Part shown: positions 1-8,124 of the stretch, one piece after another | How the letters are laid out: the number at the start of each line of letters is the position of its first letter | Position numbering within the stretch: position 1 is the first letter of the stretch | NCBI GenBank assembly: GCA_028867095.1 | Contig: JAGWHA010000020.1 | Coordinates: forward strand, 1 to 11,046 | Origin: Microcaldota archaeon | Lineage (GTDB): Archaea > Micrarchaeota > Micrarchaeia > Micrarchaeales > CABMGC01 | Length of the DNA stretch: 11,046 nucleotides | Direction of reading: 5' to 3' | Notes under the pieces: model-generated | Database searches by the model: none | The model's input: only the letters and a program-made list of their open reading frames with translations | What the model was told of the DNA's origin: nothing | Position numbers and translations under genes: made by a program

Positions 1-23
1 CATCAATAGAATGTCGAAATGAA

Positions 24-30
24 GTGATGA
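24..30 (+). promoter_or_regulatory. Shine-Dalgarno-like GTGATGA before the atpA TTG start
   Basis: GTGAT at 24-28 can pair with the AUCAC part of an archaeal 16S rRNA 3' end and lies 3 nt before the TTG at 32. The same AGTGAT occurs at 3183-3188, 3 nt before the atpB ATG at 3192. The matched arrangement supports the TTG start for atpA. It also suggests SD-type initiation inside the operon, in contrast to the leaderless-looking single genes later in the window. Confidence 0.5.
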
Positions 31-31
31 T

Positions 32-3000
32 TTGGGAATAATAGAAAAAATAGCGGGACCTCTTGTGGTTGCAAGCGGAATGATGGGAAGCAACATGTAC
101 GACGTGGTTAAGGTCGGGAAGCTGAAGCTGATCGGGGAGATCATCCAGCTAAAGAAGGAGAAGGCGGTCATACAGGTCTACGAGGACACCGGAGGACTTA
201 GGCCAGGGGAGACGGTGGTCTCGACAGGGCTTCCGCTCGCAGTGGAGCTCGCTCCGGGAATACTCGGGAAGATCTACGACGGGGTGCAGAGGCCGCTTGA
301 CTCAATCGAGAAGATATCGGGAAGCTTCATCGGAAGGGGAATCGACGTCGCGCCTCTTGACAAGAAGAAGAAATGGAAGTTTGTCGCGCAGATAAAGAAG
401 GGCGCAAGGGTAAGCGAGGGGGCAATCCTTGGATTCGTCCAGGAGACCCAGCTGCTTAAGCACTACATCATGGTTCCAAAGGGAATATCCGGGACAGTTG
501 AGAAGATCAAGGAAGGAAACTTCACAATCGAGGATGAAATCGCAGTCGTGAAGAGCAACGGAAAGATGGTAAGCCTCAACATGATTCAAAAGAGATCTGT
601 CCGAACCCCTGGTGAGTACAAGAGCAAGTTCGCATCGGCTGAGCCGCTGGTGACGGGCCAGAGAGTCGTCGACACGTTCTTCCCGGTCGCAATGGGAGGA
701 ACCGCAGCGCTTCCAGGGCCGTTTGGATCCGGAAAATGTGTAAGCGGTGACACGCCAATCCTGCTGTCTGATGGAAGCCTTCCAAACATCAAGGATATCT
801 ACGATTCGGTGATAGAAGACAACAGTGGAATTGAACAGAATGGCAATGAAACAATAATTAGACTGAATAAGCCTTTGGGAGTATATTCGTTCAAAAATTC
901 GGAGATAATCGAGTCTAAGTCGATGTATATCTACAAGGGAATGAGCGACTCGATGATCGAAGTCAAGACCAGGACGGGCAGAAGCATGAAGGTAACGCCG
1001 GTCCACAAGCTGTTTAGAATAAATGAGAATGGAGAAATAGTCGAGACCAGGTCTAAGGATCTAAAGGTGGGGCAATACATAGCCTCGGTCAGGAAGTTTG
1101 ATTCCAAGAACGCCGATGCAAAAATTGGATTCAGAAATGTAGTGTACAAAGGAACAACAAAGCACATTAAAATCCCTGATGTTGTTACGCCAGAACTTGC
1201 AGAATTCATCGGCTATTATGTCTCTGAAGGTTACATCAGACGCAGGAGCACGGTGGTCTTTACCAACCTGGAGGAGAAACTCTTGGAGAGATTCCTCGAA
1301 CTGGGAAAGAAGCTGTTTGGCATAGATGGTAAGGTAGAAAGACAGCTGGAAAAAACCCCGAACGCCCTGCTGCAAAGTAAGATTCTTGCAGATTTTATTA
1401 AAGAAATCGGATGCGGTGATAACTCCAAGGAAAAGCAGGTTCCGGGAATAATTATGAGGTCAAGCAATGCTTCTCTGGCCGCATTTCTGTCGGCATATTA
1501 CATAGGCGACGGTTCCTATTATGAGGGCCAGGTGGAATTCACAACAGCAAGTGTGAAACTATCGACTCAACTCTCCTACATATTGACCAGGTTTGGAATC
1601 ATAGGCTCGTTGGCACAAAGGGTAATCGGTGGCACGCCTTATCATAGGCTATTTGCTAGAGGCAAAGACAATCTCGCCCTATTACACGGGGTCATGGCTT
1701 CTTCAGGGGTTAATCACGGAAAGATACTGAAAATTTTGGAATATGTCGATTCAAAGCGAAGCTCATGGAGCGGAATCGATGTAGTGCCGCTATCCCCAGA
1801 AGCAATCAAGCGCTTGTACGGGTTTACACTACCTTACGCAGAGCTGAAGAAGAAGGGGGTCGAGATTCACAACTACATTGGCAACGGAGAGAGAATGGGC
1901 GCAGGGATGTATAGAAAATTCACGGAGTTAATGCTCGTGAATTCGGGAAACCAGCAACGGATTTTGAATACGCAGAAACTTGGCCTCGCTTTGGACCACC
2001 TCTACTGCGACGAAATAGTCTCAATAGAGGAAAAGGAGGGACCTTTCGAGGTCTATGACATTACAGTTCCAGAATACGGTTCGAATTTCGTTGGCGGCTT
2101 TGGGGCTGTGCTATTGCACAATACGGTTCACCAGCACCAGCTCGCCAAGTTTTCAAACGCAGACATAGTTCTCTACGTAGGATGCGGAGAGCGAGGAAAC
2201 GAGATGACCGAGGTGCTTGTCGAGTTCCCAGAGTTGCTTGACCCAAAGACAAACAGACCGCTTATGGAACGAACCGTTCTGATTGCAAACACAAGCAACA
2301 TGCCTGTCGCAGCAAGAGAGGCGAGCATATACACCGGAATCACAATCGCGGAATACTTCAGGGACATGGGATACAACATAGCACTCATGGCCGATTCCAC
2401 ATCAAGATGGGCCGAGGCAATGAGAGAGATGTCCGCAAGGCTTGAGGAGATGCCTGGAGAGGAAGCATACCCAGCATACCTGCCAAAGAGGCTCGCAGAG
2501 TTCTACGAGAGGGCAGGAAAGGTGGAGAGCCTAAATGACAAGATAGGTTCCATCACAATTATCGGTGCAGTCTCGCCAGCAGGAGGAGACATCTCAGAGC
2601 CGGTATCGCAGGGAACACTCAGGGTCACAAAGACCTTCTGGGCGCTTGACGCATCGCTTGCGAACTCAAGGCACTTCCCATCGATAAACTGGCTAAACAG
2701 CTACTCGCTCTACCTCAACGCGCTAAACGAGTGGTACGTGAAGAACATCGGAGAGAGCTTCCCAGACAACCGCAAGACGGCAATGACTCTGCTCCAAAGG
2801 GAGGGAGAGCTCAAGGACATCGTACAGCTAGTCGGTGCGGACGCGCTTCCTGACACGGAGAGAATAGTCCTTGAGGTCGGAAGGATAATCAGGGAGGACT
2901 TCCTCAGGCAGAACGCGTACGACTTTGTGGACGCATTCACGGGAATGGAGAAGCAAAAGAAGATGCTTGAACTCATACTCTACTTTGGAACTAGGGCAAA

Positions 3001-3184
3001 CGACGCAGTTAAGGTCGGTGTGCCAAGCGACAAGATAGTGACGATGAAGATAAGGGCTGACATCTCCAGGATGAAGGAGTGGAAGGAGGAGGATGTCGCA
3101 GCTGCCTCAAAGAAGCTAAAGGGCGAGATAGACTCTGCATTCGATGCTCTGATAAAGGAGGAGGCAATATCGGCAAGAAATTAG
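32..3184 (+). CDS. atpA: A-type ATP synthase catalytic subunit A, interrupted by an intein
   Basis: Catalytic nucleotide-binding subunit of the archaeal A1Ao ATP synthase; three copies alternate with subunit B in the soluble head and interconvert ADP+Pi and ATP using the ion gradient. The precursor is 1050 residues; removing the 462-residue intein leaves 588, the usual archaeal length. Seen: N-terminal IAGPLVVA barrel start; Walker A G229-PFGSG-K235, whose next extein residue is T698; GCGERGNEM; the [12 protein letters not shown] segment around D788 (Walker B region); [28 protein letters not shown]. The TTG start is chosen because [14 protein letters not shown] matches the family N-terminus, an in-frame TGA lies at 20-22, and a GTGAT Shine-Dalgarno-like stretch precedes it. 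It is the first complete gene of an atpA-atpB-atpD-dph6 run. The odd feature is the intein splitting the P-loop, so the unspliced product should be inactive. The identification is very secure; only the exact start is slightly open. Confidence 0.97.
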   Translation: MGIIEKIAGPLVVASGMMGSNMYDVVKVGKLKLIGEIIQLKKEKAVIQVYEDTGGLRPGETVVSTGLPLAVELAPGILGKIYDGVQRPLDSIEKISGSFIGRGIDVAPLDKKKKWKFVAQIKKGARVSEGAILGFVQETQLLKHYIMVPKGISGTVEKIKEGNFTIEDEIAVVKSNGKMVSLNMIQKRSVRTPGEYKSKFASAEPLVTGQRVVDTFFPVAMGGTAALPGPFGSGKCVSGDTPILLSDGSLPNIKDIYDSVIEDNSGIEQNGNETIIRLNKPLGVYSFKNSEIIESKSMYIYKGMSDSMIEVKTRTGRSMKVTPVHKLFRINENGEIVETRSKDLKVGQYIASVRKFDSKNADAKIGFRNVVYKGTTKHIKIPDVVTPELAEFIGYYVSEGYIRRRSTVVFTNLEEKLLERFLELGKKLFGIDGKVERQLEKTPNALLQSKILADFIKEIGCGDNSKEKQVPGIIMRSSNASLAAFLSAYYIGDGSYYEGQVEFTTASVKLSTQLSYILTRFGIIGSLAQRVIGGTPYHRLFARGKDNLALLHGVMASSGVNHGKILKILEYVDSKRSSWSGIDVVPLSPEAIKRLYGFTLPYAELKKKGVEIHNYIGNGERMGAGMYRKFTELMLVNSGNQQRILNTQKLGLALDHLYCDEIVSIEEKEGPFEVYDITVPEYGSNFVGGFGAVLLHNTVHQHQLAKFSNADIVLYVGCGERGNEMTEVLVEFPELLDPKTNRPLMERTVLIANTSNMPVAAREASIYTGITIAEYFRDMGYNIALMADSTSRWAEAMREMSARLEEMPGEEAYPAYLPKRLAEFYERAGKVESLNDKIGSITIIGAVSPAGGDISEPVSQGTLRVTKTFWALDASLANSRHFPSINWLNSYSLYLNALNEWYVKNIGESFPDNRKTAMTLLQREGELKDIVQLVGADALPDTERIVLEVGRIIREDFLRQNAYDFVDAFTGMEKQKKMLELILYFGTRANDAVKVGVPSDKIVTMKIRADISRMKEWKEEDVAAASKKLKGEIDSAFDALIKEEAISARN
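737..2122 (+). mobile_element. Full-length intein with LAGLIDADG homing endonuclease in the AtpA P-loop
   Basis: Self-splicing protein element, 462 residues (236-697 of the AtpA precursor). Seen: Cys1 (C236) begins [10 protein letters not shown] (block A); T322-P-V-H325 is the block B Txx[11 protein letters not shown] from residue 674 is block F; the end is VLLH-N697 followed by T698 as the +1 nucleophile (block G). Two LAGLIDADG-type motifs lie between the splicing blocks: [12 protein letters not shown] (389-400) and [13 protein letters not shown] (482-494). The acidic residue before the final Gly is kept in both (E399, D493), so the endonuclease looks intact. The site, between GK and T of the Walker A loop, is the known VMA-b position. 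From memory, the termini resemble the Thermoplasma acidophilum VMA mini-intein, which lacks the endonuclease. Base composition is visibly more A+T-rich than the flanking exteins, consistent with horizontal arrival. Confidence 0.96.
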
Positions 3185-3191
3185 TGATAAC

Positions 3192-4577
3192 ATGAAGTTC
3201 GAAATAGAATACAAGACAATTGAAAGCGTTGCGGGGCCACTGGTGGTTGTAAAGAACGTGAGAAACGCCTCTTACAACGAGATCGTTAGGATCAACATGG
3301 CAAACGGCGAGTCCAGGCTAGGGCAGGTTCTCGAAACCGGATCTGGATACGCAGTGGTGCAGGTGTTCGGAGCGACAAGCGGAATGAACATCGACAAGAC
3401 ATCGGTAACATTCCTTGGCGACACATTCAGGTACGGAGTTTCAGAGGATATGTTCGGAAGGATCTTTGACGGGCAGGGAAGGCCAATTGACGTTAAGGCA
3501 AGCGTTAAGTACGAAGAGAAGTTTGACGTAAACGGAGAGCCGATCAACCCGGTCTCAAGGGCGATGCCAAGCGACTTCATCGAAACGGGGATCTCATCAA
3601 TCGACGGGCTGATAACGCTGGTCAGGGGGCAGAAGCTGCCGATCTTCTCGGCATCCGGACTTCCGCACAACGAGCTCACGGCGCAGATTGCAAAGCAGGC
3701 AACAGTCAAGGGAAGCGAGTCATTTGCGGTAGTCTTCGCGGCAATTGGGATAACCTACGATGACGCGACATACTTCATCAACGAGTTCAAGAAGGCGGGA
3801 TCGCTCTCAAGGACGGTCGCATTCATCAACCTCGCAGACGACCCAAGCATTGAGAGGATCCTCACGCCAAGAATCGCACTAACAACCGCAGAGTATCTCG
3901 CATACGAAAAGGGATACCACGTGCTTGTCATCCTAAACGACATGACAAACTACGCTGAGGCTCTCAGAGAGCTTGCAAGCGCAAGGGAAGAGGTTCCTGG
4001 AAGAAGGGGATACCCAGGATACATGTACACCGACCTTGCAGGAATCTACGAGAGGGCAGGAATAATCAAGGGAAAGAAGGGAAGCATAACGCAGCTGGAT
4101 GTCGTGACGATGCCTGGCGACGATGTCACCCACCCGATCCCGGACCTCACCGGATACATCACGGAGGGACAGATATTTTTGAGCAGGGACCTTGCGAACA
4201 GAAATATCTACCCCCCGGTCAACCCGCTCGGCTCGCTCTCAAGGCTCATGAACAACGGAATCGGTTCCGGAAAGACAAGGGAGGACCACAGGGGAGTCGC
4301 AGACCAGCTCTACGGGGCATACGCGAAGGCGCAGGAGGCAAAGAACCTCAGCTCGGTGGTCGGAGCGGAGGCGCTAAGCGACTCTGACAAGGTGCTGCTC
4401 AAGTTCGGGGAGGACTTTGAAAAGAGGTTCCTCGGGCAGGGAAGAAGCGAGGCGAGGACAATCGAGGACACGCTCAACATCGGATGGGACCTGCTATCGT
4501 ACCTAAAGGAGGAGGACCTCACAAGGATAAAGCGGGACTACATCGCAAAGTACTACAAGAAGGACGTGAAAAAGTGA
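3192..4577 (+). CDS. atpB: A-type ATP synthase regulatory subunit B
   Basis: Non-catalytic nucleotide-binding subunit of the A1 head, alternating with subunit A. The product is 461 residues, the normal length for archaeal B. Seen: N-terminal SVAGPLVVV beta-barrel start; [23 protein letters not shown], with a degenerate P-loop region (SASGLPHNE at 153-161) in place of a Walker A, as expected for B; a stretch starting at M307 ([20 protein letters not shown]), which is a hallmark of the family; and [15 protein letters not shown]. The ATG at 3192 is 7 nt after the atpA stop and has an AGTGAT Shine-Dalgarno-like sequence 3 nt upstream. The stop overlaps the start of atpD (GTGA), implying coupled translation of B and D. 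Confidence 0.97.
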   Translation: MKFEIEYKTIESVAGPLVVVKNVRNASYNEIVRINMANGESRLGQVLETGSGYAVVQVFGATSGMNIDKTSVTFLGDTFRYGVSEDMFGRIFDGQGRPIDVKASVKYEEKFDVNGEPINPVSRAMPSDFIETGISSIDGLITLVRGQKLPIFSASGLPHNELTAQIAKQATVKGSESFAVVFAAIGITYDDATYFINEFKKAGSLSRTVAFINLADDPSIERILTPRIALTTAEYLAYEKGYHVLVILNDMTNYAEALRELASAREEVPGRRGYPGYMYTDLAGIYERAGIIKGKKGSITQLDVVTMPGDDVTHPIPDLTGYITEGQIFLSRDLANRNIYPPVNPLGSLSRLMNNGIGSGKTREDHRGVADQLYGAYAKAQEAKNLSSVVGAEALSDSDKVLLKFGEDFEKRFLGQGRSEARTIEDTLNIGWDLLSYLKEEDLTRIKRDYIAKYYKKDVKK

Positions 4578-5206
4578 AGAAGCTCAGCCCAACCAGGATG
4601 AATCTGACAAACCTCAAGAAGACGAGGGCGATGGCAAAGAAGGGCCACGACATCCTAGAGAAGAAGAAGGAGGTTCTGGTGATCGAGTTCATGAAGCTCC
4701 TTCAGCAGTCGAAGAACGACAGGGCCTACCTCTACGAGATGATCCAGGGGGCGTACAAGACCGTCGCCATCGCATCGACCTACATCGGAGACTTCGAGCT
4801 TGAGAACGTCGCGGCAAGCATGCCAGAGACAACACCAGTCAAGATAACCCTCAAGAACATCATGGGGGTGAGGCTGCCTGAGATCAGCAAGGCCCCAAGG
4901 AGCATGACGATGCTAAATCGCGGATACAGCCTTCTCACGACCAGCACAGCAGTTGACGACGTGAGCGACTCGTTTGAGGAGGTGCAGAACTCAATCATTG
5001 ATATCGCAAAGCGAGAGCAGGGGCTCAAGAGGCTTGTGATCGAGATCGACAAGACAAAGAGAAGGGTGAACGCGCTTGAGTATGTGATCATGCCTGGGCT
5101 TAGGGCGCAGTCAAAGTACATAGCGATGAGGCTTGACGAGATTGACAGGGACATGTTCTCCGCGCTCAAGCACGTCAAGAAGAAGCTCGCAACGGTGTCG
5201 AAATGA
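4574..5206 (+). CDS. atpD: A-type ATP synthase central stalk subunit D
   Basis: Rotor shaft subunit whose long antiparallel coiled coil turns inside the A3B3 head and couples ion flow to catalysis. The product is 210 residues, normal for archaeal D. The N-terminus [15 protein letters not shown] is the conserved family start, and the GTG at 4574 places it exactly, overlapping the atpB stop as GTGA. A longer reading from the ATG at 4484 would lie inside atpB and add residues that family members lack, so it was not used. Both ends are rich in Lys/Glu heptad-like helices (residues about 10-75 and 140-205). The start of the next gene overlaps its stop by ATGA. Confidence 0.95.
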   Translation: MKKLSPTRMNLTNLKKTRAMAKKGHDILEKKKEVLVIEFMKLLQQSKNDRAYLYEMIQGAYKTVAIASTYIGDFELENVAASMPETTPVKITLKNIMGVRLPEISKAPRSMTMLNRGYSLLTTSTAVDDVSDSFEEVQNSIIDIAKREQGLKRLVIEIDKTKRRVNALEYVIMPGLRAQSKYIAMRLDEIDRDMFSALKHVKKKLATVSK

Positions 5207-5871
5207 CAAACGCCTGCCTCTTCAGCGGCGGCAAGGACTCTACTTTTGCGCTACACAAGGCGCTGGCAAGCGGCATTGAGATAGACCTGCTGATAACAAT
5301 CCAGACTCAAAACGATTTCAGCTACATGTTCCACTACCCGAACATCGAGGCGACAAAGCTTCAGGCTGAGGCACTTGGGATAAGGCAGGTCATAGTCAAG
5401 ACAAAGGGGCTCAAGGAGGACGAGGTGCTGGACCTCGAGCAGGCACTCATCGACAATGATGTGAAGCTGTTTGTAAGCGGGGCAATCGCAAGCGAGTACC
5501 AAAAGGAGAGGGTCGATGGGATCGCAAAGCGCAACAAGATGAAATCCATAGCGCCCCTCTGGCACATAAACCCAGAAGTCGAACTAAAGGAGATAGTGGA
5601 AAATTACGAGGTCATAATATCCCAGGTCAGCGCGGAGGGATTCGACAGGAGCTACGTGGGGGCAAGGATAGACGCACAGATGGTTGAGAGGCTCAGGGAG
5701 CTCAAGGCAAAGCACGGGATAAACCTGCTCTTTGAGGGGGGCGAGGCTGAGACGTTCGTGCTCAACGCACCGCTATTCAAGAAAAGGATAGTGATCGAGG
5801 AATCGGAGACTCTCTGGAACGGAAGCGTGGGGAGATTCGTCATAAAGAAGGCAAAGCTTGTTGAGAAATAG
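5203..5871 (+). CDS. dph6: Diphthine-ammonia ligase (Dph6-type ATP pyrophosphatase)
   Basis: Probable last enzyme of diphthamide synthesis: ATP-dependent amidation of diphthine on the modified histidine of elongation factor 2. Seen: PP-loop motif S8-GGKDS-T14, the adenylation site of this superfamily, and a C-terminal EGGEAET motif (178-184) followed by NAPLF, typical of the archaeal single-domain Dph6/MJ0570-like family. At 222 residues it has the usual archaeal length and lacks the extra C-terminal domains of the eukaryotic enzyme. The ATG at 5203 overlaps the atpD stop (ATGA), so it is probably translated from the ATP synthase mRNA. No functional link between the two is known to me. The substrate assignment rests on family membership; another PP-loop amidation or thiolation role is less likely given the EGGE motif. 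Confidence 0.88.
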   Translation: MTNACLFSGGKDSTFALHKALASGIEIDLLITIQTQNDFSYMFHYPNIEATKLQAEALGIRQVIVKTKGLKEDEVLDLEQALIDNDVKLFVSGAIASEYQKERVDGIAKRNKMKSIAPLWHINPEVELKEIVENYEVIISQVSAEGFDRSYVGARIDAQMVERLRELKAKHGINLLFEGGEAETFVLNAPLFKKRIVIEESETLWNGSVGRFVIKKAKLVEK

Positions 5872-5887
5872 TAGGCAGCTGATTATC

Positions 5888-5894
5888 TTTATAA
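5888..5894 (+). promoter_or_regulatory. TATA box of the aminotransferase gene
   Basis: TTTATAA, centred at 5891, lies 26 nt before the ATG at 5917. This is the canonical archaeal TATA-to-transcription-start distance, so a leaderless mRNA beginning at 5917 is predicted. It separates the aminotransferase from the upstream ATP synthase run. Confidence 0.6.
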
Positions 5895-5916
5895 CATTTA
5901 CCTAGGAATGTATACT

Positions 5917-7134
5917 ATGGCATTGTCTGAAAGGAGCAAGTACGCCTTCAACCCGATAGACGAGGACAATGAGCTTGCAGAAAGGCTCGTAAAATCAGGA
6001 AAGAAGGTTATCCAGCTCAACAGAGGGGACATCTCGCTCTACTTCCCGACGCCAAAGTACATAGAAGACGCCTACGTCAAGGCGATACGCGAGAATAGGA
6101 CCTCGTACACGCGCTCAAGCGGAATTCCTGAATTGATTGACGCTGTCAAGGGCAGATACAAGAGAATGTTCAACGTAAATCTCAGAGAAGAGGACGTAAT
6201 AACAACGCAGGGAGTCTCCGAGGGTCTCTATTTCCTCAACGCATCTCTGCTCAATCCTGGAAACCACGCAATAGTATTCAGGCCATACTACACGCAGTAC
6301 ATACCAAACATCGAGCTTGCGGGTGGAAAGGCATACTATCTGGACTATGATGAGAAAAGGGGCTGGGACATAGACACCGATGAGCTTGAGGACCACATAA
6401 AGAGGATGAAAAAGAAGAGAGGGATAAAGTACATAATGATCACCAATCCGAACAACCCGACAGGGACTGTTTTGAAGAGGAAGACGCTTGAGAGAATAGT
6501 TGATCTTGCCAACGAGCACAAACTCATACTTGTCAGCGACGAGATATACGATGAGATAGTGTACAACGGCGCGAAGTTCACAAGCATGGCGCAGCTTGCA
6601 AAGGGAGTACCGCATGTGATACTCAATGGTGCGTCAAAGAACCTTGACGCAACCGGATTCAGGATAGGGTTCATGATAGTTCCCGGGGAGGACAAGGTAT
6701 CAGCGGAACTTAAAAGAAAGTTTGCAGACTTTGCGTCAGTTCGCGTCTCCGCAAATGCGCCTGCGCAGTATGCGGTTGCCGAGGCGATAAGAAACGTCAA
6801 GGAGCACAAGAAGGCGATAAGATACATGGTTAGAGAGATTGAGGACAGGGTGAACTTCGCGGTAAAGAGGCTTGGGGAGAATCCGTACCTTGAAATGGTA
6901 AAACCGAACAGCGCCTACTACATCCTGCCTAGAGTAGATTTAAAATCATTGAACTACAAGAATGATAAGGAGTTTGTTGACGAGCTCCTCAAGAGCAAGC
7001 TTGTCCAGATGACCAGGGGTTCGGGATTTGGGGCAAAGAGCCACATAAGGATCGTGGCTCTTCCAGACAAACAGACACTTGGCGAAGCAATAAATAGGCT
7101 AAACGAGTTTTGTATGAAGCGGGCGGGCAGGTAA
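5917..7134 (+). CDS. PLP-dependent class I aminotransferase, AlaA-like
   Basis: Cytosolic fold-type I aminotransferase, 405 residues from the ATG at 5917. Seen: substrate-side RGDISLYFPTP near the N-terminus; NPNNPTG at 177-183 (N180 expected to contact PLP); D208 and Y211 in SDEIYDE; Schiff-base lysine K241 in ASKNLDATGFRIG with R249; carboxylate-binding R378 in HIRIVALPD. Layout and motif wording resemble archaeal alanine aminotransferase (the Pyrococcus/E. coli AlaA type), giving alanine plus 2-oxoglutarate to pyruvate plus glutamate as the best guess. Aspartate or another amino acid as substrate cannot be excluded. The ATG at 5917 is preferred over that at 5908 because the TATA box at 5888-5894 is 26 nt upstream of it, fitting a leaderless start. 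The tRNA-Val gene begins 5 nt after its stop and may share the transcript. Confidence 0.9.
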   Translation: MALSERSKYAFNPIDEDNELAERLVKSGKKVIQLNRGDISLYFPTPKYIEDAYVKAIRENRTSYTRSSGIPELIDAVKGRYKRMFNVNLREEDVITTQGVSEGLYFLNASLLNPGNHAIVFRPYYTQYIPNIELAGGKAYYLDYDEKRGWDIDTDELEDHIKRMKKKRGIKYIMITNPNNPTGTVLKRKTLERIVDLANEHKLILVSDEIYDEIVYNGAKFTSMAQLAKGVPHVILNGASKNLDATGFRIGFMIVPGEDKVSAELKRKFADFASVRVSANAPAQYAVAEAIRNVKEHKKAIRYMVREIEDRVNFAVKRLGENPYLEMVKPNSAYYILPRVDLKSLNYKNDKEFVDELLKSKLVQMTRGSGFGAKSHIRIVALPDKQTLGEAINRLNEFCMKRAGR

Positions 7135-7139
7135 AAGAT

Positions 7140-7210
7140 GGAGGTATAGTCTAGTGGTAGGACGCGACCTTTACACGGTTGAGGCAGGAGTTCAATTCTC
7201 CTTACCTCCA
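7140..7210 (+). tRNA. tRNA-Val (anticodon UAC)
   Basis: A 71-nt cloverleaf folds cleanly: acceptor GGAGGTA/TACCTCC; D stem GTCT/GGAC with GG in the loop; anticodon stem CGACC/GGTTG with loop TTTACAC (U33, anticodon TAC); 4-nt variable loop; T stem AGGAG/CTCCT with loop TTCAATT; discriminator A at 7210. U8, A14, A21, the G15-C48 pair and A58 are all present. There is no intron and no encoded CCA, so the tail must be added by the CCA-adding enzyme. The anticodon reads GUA and, with wobble, other valine codons. It lies 5 nt downstream of the aminotransferase stop. Confidence 0.95.
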
Positions 7211-7226
7211 TTTCTCAATTTCTCTT
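7211..7226 (+). terminator. T-rich terminator candidate after tRNA-Val
   Basis: Directly after the tRNA discriminator base comes a pyrimidine stretch with three T clusters (TTTCTC, TTTCTC, TT), the kind of T-rich signal at which archaeal RNA polymerase stops. It lies at the convergent junction with the - strand small gene that ends at 7215. Confidence 0.4.
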
Positions 7227-7472
7227 GGAATAGGTAGAAAGGGTGACAAGTTGCCATTTCACTTTGTGTTCGCAGCATATTAGTCCAGGAACCTTTGTTC
7301 CTGCCGAAAGAAAAAGTCCGCTAGTAGCTTTTTCTACCACTGCACACCCATTATCCTCGTTCTTATTTACGTGGCCCACATACACATAGTCTCCTGAGGT
7401 TGTGACTTTTTGATCCGATTCTATCGTCTCCCCTAATTTTGTCTTGACGTGATTACGCTTGTAGATAAACAT
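7215..7472 (-). CDS. Small protein of unknown function, 85 residues
   Basis: I do not recognise this protein firmly. It has no signal peptide or membrane segment. It looks beta-rich, with a TSGDYVYVGH turn (25-34), GTKVPG (58-63), and an ICCEHKVKWQLV strand (65-76) holding a Cys pair and a Trp. The pattern of an SG-Y turn, a KVP loop and a terminal WQLV strand loosely recalls the short YjzC-like proteins of bacteria, but this is an impression, not a match. The ATG at 7472 lies 19 nt after the stop of the kinase-like gene. Either the two form an operon, or the gene uses the AT-rich box at 7493-7499 and a leaderless start. Codon use is more A+T-rich than in its neighbours. It is probably a real gene, given its position in the gap between tRNA and kinase and its own TATA-like box. 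Confidence 0.55.
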   Translation of the reverse strand: MFIYKRNHVKTKLGETIESDQKVTTSGDYVYVGHVNKNEDNGCAVVEKATSGLFLSAGTKVPGLICCEHKVKWQLVTLSTYSKRN

Positions 7473-7491
7473 TCTTTTACCGTTTTAAACA

Positions 7492-8064
7492 TTATTTTAT
7501 TGTCGACTTTTTAAAAGGCTCCAACTTGAAGTGGCTGCGTATGAGCTTTGCCGCCTCGTTTGGGCTTAGGCTCGTGTTGTCAATCTTGAAGCTTCCTGCG
7601 ATTGGAGCATCCTTTGGCATCTCGTAGGTCCTGAGGAACTCCTTTAGCTGGCTTGAGTCCCTTATCTTACCGAAATCCTGCCTTGACTTGCCGTCCACCC
7701 GCTCAAGCAGCACCTCCTTTGGCGCAAAGAGGTAGACAAAGCACGCCTTCCCGCCAAACCGCTCTATCCTGAGCGTTAGGTCGTCTGCGGTCCTTTGGTG
7801 GTTGCCCTTTATCCATGCGGATGTAAATATCGTACTTATCCGTTCCTTTGCCGCGTTTTCGAGCATCTCCCTTCTGTACTTGTTGACCAGCTCGCTAAAT
7901 ATCGGGGTGCCGAACTCAAAGATCGTCTTTACAAAGTCCACCGAGGCGTGGTTGTGGAAGAGCTTGTAGTTTGTCATTGAGGCAAGCTCCATAGCAACGG
8001 ATAGCTTTCCCACTGCAGGAGGGCCGTATATCACCACAAGCCTCATCGGGTTTTCTGATGCCAT
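7492..8064 (-). CDS. P-loop nucleotide-kinase-like protein (AAA/shikimate-kinase-type fold)
   Basis: Small cytosolic P-loop NTPase of 190 residues; the substrate is unknown. Seen: hydrophobic strand RLVVIY then Walker A GPPAVGK at 14-20. The residue after the lysine is Leu with Ser at 22, as in the family whose members read GPPAVGKLT/S. Also seen: KLFHNHASVDFV (34-45), a conserved block of the same hypothetical kinases; an ERFGGK turn and hydrophobic strand FVYLFAP (109-115); LLERVDGKSR (119-128), resembling a kinase lid with arginines; and a C-terminal ID-TSLSPNEAA segment typical of nucleotide kinases. The ATG at 8064 is chosen because a TATA-like box is centred 26 nt upstream; the internal ATG at 8046 is the alternative. 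The family is commonly annotated only as AAA-family ATPase. Confidence 0.82.
   Translation of the reverse strand: MASENPMRLVVIYGPPAVGKLSVAMELASMTNYKLFHNHASVDFVKTIFEFGTPIFSELVNKYRREMLENAAKERISTIFTSAWIKGNHQRTADDLTLRIERFGGKACFVYLFAPKEVLLERVDGKSRQDFGKIRDSSQLKEFLRTYEMPKDAPIAGSFKIDNTSLSPNEAAKLIRSHFKLEPFKKSTIK
7493..7499 (-). promoter_or_regulatory. Possible TATA box for the 85-residue protein gene
   Basis: On the - strand this reads TAAAATA, within an AT-only run just before the ATG at 7472. Its centre is 24 nt from the start codon, slightly short of the 26 nt seen at the clearer promoters here. It overlaps the last codons of the kinase-like gene. Confidence 0.3.
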
Positions 8065-8085
8065 GAGAAAAGTAGAACTTTGCCG

Positions 8086-8094
8086 TTATTTAAG
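8086..8094 (-). promoter_or_regulatory. TATA box of the kinase-like gene
   Basis: The - strand reads CTTAAATAA, centred about 26 nt before the ATG at 8064. This predicts a leaderless transcript. It lies in the 60-bp gap after the helicase stop, so the kinase need not depend on helicase read-through. Confidence 0.55.
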
Positions 8095-8124
8095 TATATT
8101 GTGCTGCTTTGTTTTCTGGACTTT

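Noticed and set aside
1..41. 3' end of a gene before atpA (frames stop at 7-9, 20-22 or 39-41)
   Set aside because: Another ATP synthase subunit gene (often atpF) is expected here, but the few codons do not identify a frame or product, so no feature is called.
302..1006. 234-codon open frame antisense to atpA and the intein
   Set aside because: The strand opposite a strongly codon-biased gene often stays open; the translation shows no recognisable domain.
4484..4573. Longer atpD starting at 4484
   Set aside because: The extension overlaps atpB by 90 nt and adds residues that family members lack; the GTG at 4574 gives the conserved N-terminus.
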